Positions 55,644-64,000 of a stretch of DNA of 64,000 nucleotides are shown here, piece after piece. This DNA comes from Prosopocoilus inquinatus. Lineage: Eukaryota; Arthropoda; Insecta; Coleoptera; Lucanidae. A model generated the notes under the pieces. That model saw only the letters and a program-made list of their open reading frames with translations, searched no databases and was not told the DNA's origin. The stretch lies in assembly GCA_036172665.1 (NCBI GenBank), contig CM069873.1, positions 32,666,001 through 32,730,000 on the forward strand. Reading direction: 5' to 3'. Each line of letters starts with the position of its first letter. Position 1 is the first letter of the stretch. A program made the position numbers and the translations under genes.

Positions 55644-57433
55644 GGGACATTCAACGGATACAATCGATTCACAATCGATTTATGATTACATACAGTTTAG
55701 CGTTCAACGTGTATGAATCGATTGTTAAATTTTTAATCGTAAAAATTTTACGATGCAAGCGATGCGATTAAATATGGCGTCGAAGTGTCATTTGCTGTCA
55801 AAGATAAGAAGTGGTGTGGTTATGTGTACTAGTTGTTTATTTCAGAAATAAGTAAAAAAGAGACTTATGCTCTTTAATAAAATGGACCTTAGAAATTATA
55901 CCTTGTGTAAGTGGCTATATTTGCATCTTACGAAGAAATACATCATTTAAAAGTGCTATTATTCCAGTTTTATGGGATTACTTTGAGACATGAAAGAAAG
56001 AAATTACAAGGAACGTGAACGTGAATTTTGAATGAAAAAAGCGATTCAGTTTGTGACAGCTAATCAAATCGACCAAATATTTCTCCCTCGTTATGAGTTT
56101 TTATTACTTTAAGGTATTTTGCCAAGGTCTGCTACCAGCTCGAATTAGGTAAGTAATATATTTAATTTTAAACTCGAAAATTAGCGCCTTTTCCAAACGT
56201 GTACCATCACTTTGGATTCCATTCCCCGTTTGACATTCATGTTTAACCTTAACTTTATTTTATAGATGATTCATATGGTCCAATGGAATGTTCCTAGCCA
56301 AACTTCACCAACTCGAATTGTATGTAAAGTTTGTCATGGCATTACAAGCAATTGCTGCTGCATGATCTCTTAATACTTATATTACAAACTAGCCAGGTGC
56401 AGAAGGGATGCTCAAGATTCTCAAATATGAACTTCTTCAGTGGTTCAAAATGACCTGAAGGTAAAATGATTGGATCTGTTCATATAATTAGATAAATTAA
56501 CCGGTTTATATAATTTTGATACACACATTCTTTTATTACAGATGTTTTAGATATTGCTGCTCTACTTTCTGGAAGCAGTGCGTTGTCGGCAACAAATTAT
56601 ATGTGACATCCTTTTCATCTAAAGAGCAATAACTGTTTCGTATTCGTTCATTAGTTATTTGTGGATAATGAAAGGGTGTTGTAAATTCGTTTAAGAAAAA
56701 ATAATGGTTATTGAAAACTGATATAAACTGAAAAATTATGTATAAGCACGATGGACAATATAACAGGTGACTCAACCAGAGTATTCGGCTGTACGTTGGT
56801 GTGTGCAGGAAAGCATATGGTCAATGTGCAACAGCGATAGCTGAATGCAGGGAATCAAGACATCAATGTGCAAGAGAGAACGGTGCTTAATCCTTCAGCA
56901 TGAGATAACATAAATTATTTCTTACATTTGTGTGCCCCAACTGAATGCGCCATCTTATTGCTTTATAATCCTGTATCGTGTGTAAAAGTAATATTTGTGA
57001 ACACACACAAAACTTAACTAATAAAGTATTACGATCTCCATGACTTTTCATTTCGTTTACATATAAAGGTGCATTAGCCCTGCATACACAAGATACATTT
57101 GGTTGATAGATATATGTGCATACACAACGCATTTGCATGAATGATCAGTGTATACTGTGTACAATGTCCTAATTAATAATTACAGATTATTTGAATGCAG
57201 TACATCAGATCTCAATTATAGAATAAACATTCTATTTTCCAATTAATTTGCAACTTCATTTTCAATACTTAATGCAACTATTCCTGGTTAGAGGTTATAG
57301 TTCACCTGTCACAATAAACCACTGACGTTTATAATTAATCGATTTATTTGTTGAATGCCCCTAGTGCGTTTATGAATCGATTTAAATCGATTCGATCCGA
57401 TTATAATTAATCGATTTGTTTGCTGAATGCCCC
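55644..57433. mobile_element. DNA element with GGG(A/G)CATTCA termini, 1.8 kb
   Basis: GGGACATTCAACGGATACAA then TCGATT at the left, and on the complement GGGGCATTCAGCAAACAAAT then CGATT at the right; TA flanks. The right end is duplicated (GAATGCCCCTA at about 57353 and 57425). The interior (55880-57140) has scraps suggestive of old coding DNA but no frame I can assign. Confidence 0.6.
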
Positions 57434-58334
57434 TAATTATTCTGACTGTAAACTGAGTCGTTCTATAAGATTAATTACTTCCAAATTTCATTCTAGCAAT
57501 TAAAAATTTTGCATTTATTTTGCAAACATCCTCTATAACAGTTGCAACCAAAATTTAATTACATTACGCATAATTACGTCACTGTTATAATTTTCAACAT
57601 AATTAAATAATAAAATCCTCACTTTCTATCTATATTTTTCGTTTCCCCAATGACTATTAATTTTCGTTTTTGAAAACACACTACCACTGCTGACAGATAT
57701 CTAAATTTTTTTGATAATCACAATAAAAACGTCGTATTCTTGAAATACGGTTTGTTTTATTAGTTTCTTTTTATTTGAATTGATTATTAGGTGAACGGAG
57801 AAATTGTTAGGTGAACTTTAAAATTATAAGGATGAAAAAAAATTAAACATTATACTTAATATAATTAATATTATATATAAATTAATAATAATTTGAATCG
57901 ATTATCACGACGGTGAAGTGGCGACATTACCTCACGACACACCCAGTATAATTCACCATAATATAATTCATTCAAAGTTGACCACAATTGTTAACAGCTA
58001 TACTCTAATTTTTATTGATAGGCAGAAATTTACAGATTGTTCTAAAGTGTTACACAACTTGCAGACGACAAAAGATTTCAAAGTAGCCCCGAATCGTTAC
58101 CAACTAGTTGCCGTTTTAATAAAATAAAGAAGAGAACACAAATAACTGACTAATAAAAGAGCCACATTCATTTACAACTGCGCGTTTTCCGCCTGTCAGG
58201 AGAAAATAGACCATAGGCATATCTCTTAACTGAAAATTATTCCTAATCATTAATTTCGAGAATGTTTTGTTTTCAAAACAAACTGTATAAACAGGAATTC
58301 GGAAAATCTAATGTCGGACAAACTGAAAACATAC
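57434..58334. other. AT-rich DNA downstream of the DUF4806 gene
   Basis: No gene seen. It should contain the 3' flank of the minus-strand DUF4806/transposase element, but I could not locate its terminus. Confidence 0.4.
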
Positions 58335-58801
58335 TCACTTATTATTACTCCGCGTAGGTGCATGTCGTAACCAATTTTTAATGCTGATAACAACTTCTTG
58401 TTCAGTACAACCTTCTTTTCTCTGTATTATGCCTAAAATATAAATTATAATAATTTAAAAGATACATAGTTGCCTATCGGTAACGACAAATAACTTACTC
58501 AGAACAACTGCAGCACAAGTAAGTTTTGAAAAAAATTGTTTCTTTTTTGCTCCTAACCAGCTGAATTTGGCAGCAAGTTGATCGGTGAATAACCTTTGCA
58601 ATAATAACTTTGTTCTATTGTCTACTCCATGGCCACCTATTTTTTCTAATTTGTTGATCTGAAAATATTGTACATAATAATTGTCTTTAATTACTTTCAA
58701 AATAAGCTGAGAGCTGCAACTTTGCCTTTTTCTAAATCTGGAATCACCAAACAAAATTTCCAAATATATTTCGGCATATTTAAATAGTTCTAGTGATTAT
58801 A

Positions 58802-59463
58802 CAGTGTGTCCATGGATTTTCTGCAATAGAAGAAAATCTTTTTTATTTTATGTTTTAGGAAAAACGTTTATTCTTTATAAAAAAATTTGCTTGCACTAAA
58901 ACCTTCAAAAATTATAGAAAAATTCACACACTGCCTCGTTTATGGATTTAAATTTAGAAAACATGCTTACTTACTCTCAAAAATTTGCCTAAGTTCAAAT
59001 TACATTCATAATTATCGCATTACCCGGACTTGTCAAAGTGATTAATCAAACTTATTCCTTAAGTACTTATTGATAATTAATACCTCTAGTTAAAGTTACG
59101 CTTACGTTGCAGCAACGGATTTACTTAATAAAATGTGACGGAATCGGAGAAACGACTTACCAAACGACCATCCATAAATTTAATGTAAAATATCCTGATA
59201 TTCATGTTACAATTAATACGTTAAAAAATATTATCCAAAAGTTCGACGAAACTGGTTCTATAGCTAAAAGGAAGAAAATAAGCTATGGCTATGGTATCAG
59301 TTTATGAAAATCCAAAATCGTCTTTGCGTAAAAGAACTGCAGACCTTGGTATCAGCAAAAGTTCATTTTTTTAAGAAAGAAAATACTTAAATGAATTAAA
59401 ACAATGCATCAAAATCAAAATCAGATGTCATTCTACCATTGCAGAAAATCCGTGGACACACTA
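58802..59463 (+). mobile_element. mariner-like remnant with transposase N-terminus, in a DUF4806 intron
   Basis: Ends CAGTGTGTCCATGGATTTTC (58802) and complement TAGTGTGTCCACGGATTTTC (59463), TA flanks. 59107-59307 encodes QQRIYLIKCDGIGETTYQTT...KNIIQKFDETGSIAKRKK, the helix-turn-helix (DUF4817-like) N-terminus of insect mariner-like transposases. The DDE part is deleted. Confidence 0.82.
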
Positions 59464-60329
59464 TAGAATAAACAAAGTAAAATTTGAAAACATGCTCTAC
59501 TCATTATTTGTTTAAATGAATGCTAGGTTTAAAACAGACAAATTTACACACAAATAATATTACATATACATATATATATATACCAGCTTTGTTTTGAATG
59601 CAAAGGACTTCAACTGCTCCTCCATTTGTTCTAATTTTTCTTCTGTAGCTAGAGGAAAATCCTGCAATACATCACCCTCATCATTGACATCTTCAGCTTG
59701 TGTATCATTTTTCTTAGTTAATGCATCTACACTTTGTGATAATTTTATTAAGTGCATTTTAATAAAGGATAAATCTCTGTTTACTTTGTTTTGAAATTCT
59801 GAAACGTTATAAATACTTTGTTTTCAAAAAAATATCAATTTAATAGTATAGTTACCTTGATCTGCTATAGATTTGTCTCACACTATCGAATCTGTCCGTG
59901 TTAAGTCAGTTGAGCTACTGCCGCTGCCTGATTTTGAAGTAGTACATTCATCTATGTCTACTCGTGTTATTTTCTTTAGTTTTGTTGGCGGTATGACATT
60001 CTCTAAAGTACATTCTGTATCTAGCAGTGATGCTTCAATACGTCTTGTTGGTTGGGTGATATTCTCTGCAACTCTATTCAAGCAAGGAGTTGGTGGCGGC
60101 GGTAATGGTTTCAATCGTAAATGCTCCATTTCGTCTTCACTTGTATCACTACTAAGCCGTCTCTTTTTTCTGGATTTTCTACTTTTCTTTGATGCCTCCC
60201 AATCAGTGCTCAGATCCGTTTGCTCTTCAGCAAGCAATAACTTCTTTCTACCAACTTCATAAGAAGCTTAAAAATAATAAAATTTACTCTTTATTCTCCT
60301 ACAAATGATATTCAAACTAGCCAGATAAG

Positions 60330-60846
60330 AAAAAATTTAAATTTTTTTGCCGCAAATCGTTTTTGATTGCAGTGGATCACTCGAGCAGCCTCTGTACAGC
60401 TGTTTCAGGCCTCATTGGGGTTAGCAGAAACGTGGCTCGAGAGTTCCACTGCAAACCAAAACGACTTGTCCCTAGTTATTCGCAAAAGCGATGTAAAAGT
60501 CATGAATAGATTAAGTAAAGACATCTTAATTAAAATTGCATGCTGACCATCCTAATGCAATGTAAGGTCAGGATACGATTTTAAGATGTCACTACTTAAT
60601 CTATTCATGACTTTTACATCGCTTTTGCGAATAACTAGGGACAAGTCGTTTTGGTTTGCAGTGAAACTCTCGAGCTACGTTTTTGCTGACGAAACCTCAA
60701 TGAGGGCAAATTTTTTAAAATTTTCATGGTGCTTTGACAGCAAGCATGGCCGCCTTGCATGGGATGACTTATTATGTAGTAAACTGGCTTCAATTCGTCA
60801 ATCCTAATGCAATATGCAGTCAAGATGTCGCTACTTAATCTATTAA
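60330..60846. mobile_element. Retrozyme-like repeat, locus 7 (most diverged)
   Basis: Minus partial unit (60345-60540) and plus partial unit (60565-60830) around an inverted junction. 12-bp target duplication TAGCCAGATAAG (60318-60329, 60847-60858). The ribozyme strand reads UUUCUGCUAACCCCAAUGAG then GCCUGAAACAGCUGUACAGAGG: stem I, GAAA and stem III remain, but the CUGAAGA core is lost, so it is dead. Confidence 0.8.
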
Positions 60847-61187
60847 TAGCCAGATAAGGTTAATTTGAAGTTTCAAAATATATAGTAATGAAAAAGTGTT
60901 AGAATTATAGAGTAAATTAACGTCTATGTACTCACAATAAGTTCCCAAAATTTTCATTTCATACTAGGCCAATCGTCTTGAGGTTGTTCAAAATTTTTAA
61001 CTGCTGCAGTATATTTCAAAGAGCTGTTAAATAAGGGCCAATAACATTGATCGGCTTTAATCCAATGTATTGGTACAAGTTGGACGCCATCATTGAATTC
61101 AACACACCATTGCTTTTGCTCCATAGCTGAATATATTAAAACATTTCAAGAAAAATTAAATCTAAAATAATCCTTAAATAATTAATA

Positions 61188-63251
61188 TTACTTACAGTTC
61201 AATGGATAACGTTTCCTCTCAGAAGAAGAAGTTATAAATTGAATATTATATTTATATGGACACGGAATTAATAAATAATTAATTATAAATCTGTATGCAG
61301 AATCTTTTACATATGCGCAGCCTATTAACGTCGAAGAACAAGGACTACTATACAGTTCTGTAGTTTGTAAAAATTTTTTACCGATCACCATCATGCAATC
61401 ATTCAATGAATGTTAAACAAAATTTAGAGCTAACACTACCTCTTCATTTATTTTACAACAATTATCTGGTGCTGAAGTTAACAGACAATATGTTCCTGTT
61501 TTCATAACTTCGTATTGTTTCTCAGCGGTACAATTATCAAGAAGCGGTCCTCTTCAGTGTTTCTTTAAAAAAAAAGGTTTCTTAAATACCTTTTATGTAA
61601 TTGTTGTAAAGGTTTCTCATGTTTGCGTAACATACGTTTCAAAGTACGCATATAATTTTCAAAAGGAAAGGCACTAAAACTATCAAGTGATCCTAAATTA
61701 TTAACATCATCTAGAAGATGACATAAACCATGAACATTATGTGATGTAAGCTCTTTTCCATACAAAATTTGAAAACACTGAATAAAATATTTTAAAAGGT
61801 TGTGTGCATATTCTCCATACTGATGTATGTGCTTGTTATTGCATAGTATTCTGATAGCAACATGGAGTGACAGTAGGTGTTCATATACCTCCTTTGGTAC
61901 TATACAAAATAAAACCACTGGTGAAGTGTACAATAAAAATTGTCGCAGTTCTGTGGCTTTCCATTTCGAAATATTTTTAATTTCTTGTGGTCGACGAGCA
62001 AATTCTTTTGGTATATGACGTCTTAAAGATAACAGATTGGTCGATAATTTACAAATTTGTTTATGTTGAAGTCGTACGTTCAGACTACCATTCAACCACA
62101 AACCGATAACTTTTTTGACAACACCTATGCAAACTAAATGCATATAGTCCAGTGGAATTTGCGATACTAAACCGAAACTTGAAATATTTGTCAAAATTGT
62201 GTGTCCTAAGTGAAAATCTTTGTCTGTTTGTAATACAAAGCTTTCATCTGTACGTTTTAAACAATCCACTTCAGGAAAACATATTCTCCTGTCAAGATAT
62301 TCTCCTTCTTGAATACATTTTGTACATCCAAAATAACCGGTATGTCCTTTAGTTTTCGTTATGGCCGGCGCATCGCATATGATGCAACGAAGTCGTACGT
62401 TAAACTTAAAGCCTTTATATAATATACCACATTTTGTCAGATGAATCATTTCATCGACAAATTCTTGTAAGAATTGATTTGGATTTTCTGGTTTTGCGTA
62501 TCCATGATACGCACCAATTAAAAAAACTTTTCCCTTTGGATAAATACTGCCAAGGATTGGCCAGAGCTGACTATTGTTAGAGTTTGAAAGTGGTAAACCA
62601 TCAATGCCAACATCAATTTGTATATCAGAATTTACTTCTGCAAAATCACACTTACTTAAAATATTCAATATGGCGTTTTGTATTCCAAAATGGCAATAAT
62701 AACCAGAATCGATGGTTTTTATTTTTGTAACTCTTGGTGTCTGGAGTAAAGTTCTAGCATCCTTTGGCAGAGACAAATTATTTTCTTGTTTTCGTAGGAC
62801 AACTAATAAATCGGATATAGCTGTATGGCAAATATTATATTTAATTGCCCACGCGGCCAATTCATGTTTTATATTGAACGCAACACTGTCACCTTCATAT
62901 ATTTGTTTTCCATTTTCATCTATTTCCTCAGAGTTTTTTATAAAACCATCACTAGTATGGATGTTTTAATGAATTGTCATGAGTTGTATTGAAACATTCA
63001 TCCTCTGAGCAACATTTTTCTTGCTCGAATGAATTATTATAAAATTCATTTTGTAGTTCTTCTTCAATGAAAACCGAACAATGTTTTTTATTAGCTTCCA
63101 CGCTTTCCTTACTGGCTTCTGGTTGTAAATGAGGATTTAAATGGTTGACATGACGTTGGGATACTCTTGCATTTCTACTGTCTTTAGAAAGTAACCTGCG
63201 CAAATGTCTTCTAGATATATTTATTATATCTTTCTTCTTACGTGTCCTCAT
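61188..63251 (-). pseudogene. Transposase_21 / EnSpm-like transposase, broken into three pieces
   Basis: The N-terminal piece (63251-62952) starts MRTRKKKDIINISRRHLRRL, basic. A one-base shift in an A-run near 62968 leads to the main frame, which is open from about 62968 to 61565: NSEEIDENGKQIYEGDSVAF, then DVGIDGLPLSNSNNSQLWPI, FVDEMIHLTKCGI, IICDAPAITKTKGHTGYFGC then TKC (putative zinc ligands), LDYMHLVCIGVVKKVIGLW, FLLYTSPVVLF, SAFPFENYMRTLKRM. After a break near 61562 the C-terminal part continues (TGTYCLLTSAPDNCC near 61490; KKFLQTTELYSSPCSS to 61188). The IDGLPLS/LWPIL/DAPA/DYMH series matches a large insect transposase family that I relate to EnSpm/CACTA (Transposase_21); the class assignment is the least certain part. 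The DUF4806 gene follows 64 bp downstream on the same strand. Confidence 0.82.
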
Positions 63252-64000
63252 TGAAATGTTTCACAGGTCAATTTTCTGAAGCTCTATCTTAAAAAAAATC
63301 GGTTCAAATGGGCTAATAAACATATTTTAAAAGGGGTGTTTCCTTTCTAAATGGATCACACTGTATGGTTTAACCTGTCCCCATTAGAAATGAATTCGAA
63401 GTACTACTCAAGAAATACGATGCGTTAATAAATTATTTAGATCAACTCTTGCTATGAAATTTTTATCACTGCATAGTGAAAACCATTTTTGCACTTTTTT
63501 ATGAGTTTTATGCCGTAAAAATTAGTAAATTTGACACTTTGAAAGTTCATTCGAATGAAGCGATACTTTAATAGACCATAAAAATCTCTAGTTAAATTGC
63601 ACAGCAAGAGTTAATTTAAATAATTTAATAACACAATGTGAAGAAACAACGTTCCAAATTTTCTCAAGAGATTCATTGTCAGTATTAAAACACTGAAAAT
63701 GGTAATGATGCATAAAATCAAGACATAACCACGAATAGTGATTATCAACGGAAGAAATTCACATAAAAAAAATATATTCCTGCGACTATTTTTTGAAGGT
63801 TAAAATCACTGCCAATTTTATTATACGAATATATAATATAATATCAAATAATTAATTATCTGTTTCATTTAAAAATCAAACACTCAACTTTATTGTAATC
63901 TCTTGGATAAGTACATGTATAAATATAAAAGAATTTACTTGCCTTATCAAAATAATTGAACACACATCGATCACTCTTTGAATTCAGAAGCGAAGAGAAC
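63252..64000. other. Upstream flank of the transposase
   Basis: No gene seen. AGGGGTGTTTCCTTTCTAAA then TGGATCACACTGTA (about 63337-63364) reads on the complement as TACAGTGTGATCCATTTAGA, a typical mariner-like element end. The rest is AT-rich without structure. Confidence 0.4.

Larger units (their letters stand above)
58335..61124 (-). pseudogene. DUF4806 transposon accessory protein, five exons, two in-frame TGA codons
   Basis: Exons from splice signals: 61124-60936 (MEQKQWCVEFNDGVQLVPIH, WIKADQCYWP), 60266-59856 (KKSRKSRKKRRLSSDTSEDE, a nuclear-localisation-like basic run, then proline-rich), 59798-59584 (coiled-coil region, ATEEKLEQMEEQLKSFAF), 58658-58499 (GGHGVDNRTKLLLQRLF, FSWLGAKKKQFF) and 58432-58335 (EQEVVISIKNWLRHAP). 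The last two exons form the DUF4806 domain; phases fit at every junction. TGA replaces an expected W codon in exon 1 (SMK-stop-KFWELIV, about 60960) and an expected R codon in exon 2 (DSIV-stop-DKSIADQ, 59878-59880), both explicable as C-to-T or G-to-A changes. Introns host a mariner-like insertion (58802-59463) and a retrozyme (60330-60846). Molecular role unknown; it lies directly downstream of the transposase on the same strand. Confidence 0.82.

Overview
The window is a transposon-packed stretch of a eukaryotic, almost certainly arthropod and probably insect, nuclear genome. It is AT-rich, its coding exons have GT-AG introns, and it carries insect-type repeats: a copia element with the tRNA-iMet half-molecule primer site, Penelope-like elements, jockey-type non-LTR elements, PIF/Harbinger, hAT-like and mariner-like DNA elements, and many MITEs. 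I see no convincing single-copy host gene, no tRNA or rRNA gene and no CRISPR. Nearly every recognisable protein is a transposon protein, most of them broken.

Layout. 1-1558: non-LTR reverse transcriptase (minus strand, running off the left edge). 2392-10177: one copia element with 206-bp LTRs and a 5-bp target duplication. Its right LTR is split by a hAT-like element (6461-10019) that carries a 160-bp satellite and a second, oppositely oriented copy of its own family (8500-9409). 10755-12441: long-TIR DNA element. 12.4-16.3 kb: gene-poor. 16.3-20.7 kb: composite inverted-repeat element with a Harbinger-type MITE and a hammerhead repeat array inside. 20.7-28.7 kb: intergenic DNA with MITEs and two more hammerhead arrays. 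28.9-31.5 kb: a gypsy element with an inverted 5' part. About 31.5-41.9 kb: a candidate 10-kb DNA transposon with DUF4806 exons, hit by further insertions including a Penelope-like element (37734-41833). 41.9-44.4 kb: solo gypsy LTR, hammerhead array and a long (TTATTC)n tract. 45.8-48.7 kb: decayed non-LTR element. 49.6-53.0 kb: near-complete two-gene Harbinger element. 53.9-57.4 kb: MITEs. 58.3-63.3 kb: a second two-gene transposon (DUF4806 protein plus a Transposase_21/EnSpm-like transposase), both genes broken.

The main discovery is a family of roughly 312-bp repeats present at seven loci (18.9, 25.9, 26.9, 36.8, 42.8, 46.5 and 60.3 kb). Each full unit contains a 47-nt self-cleaving hammerhead ribozyme: core CUGAAGA...GAAA, a 5-bp stem II, a palindromic stem III loop and a C cleavage site. 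A diverged copy keeps stem II by a compensatory base-pair change. The loci where flanks can be read have 12-15 bp target duplications, and all seven have units arranged in the same divergent way around an inverted junction. These are properties of retrozymes: non-autonomous retroelements replicating through small circular RNAs. The Penelope-like element in the same window also carries hammerheads (43-nt type, five copies plus one at 11.4 kb), has a 13-bp target duplication and the same divergent head-to-head architecture. It (or an active relative) is the natural candidate for supplying the reverse transcriptase and GIY-YIG endonuclease.
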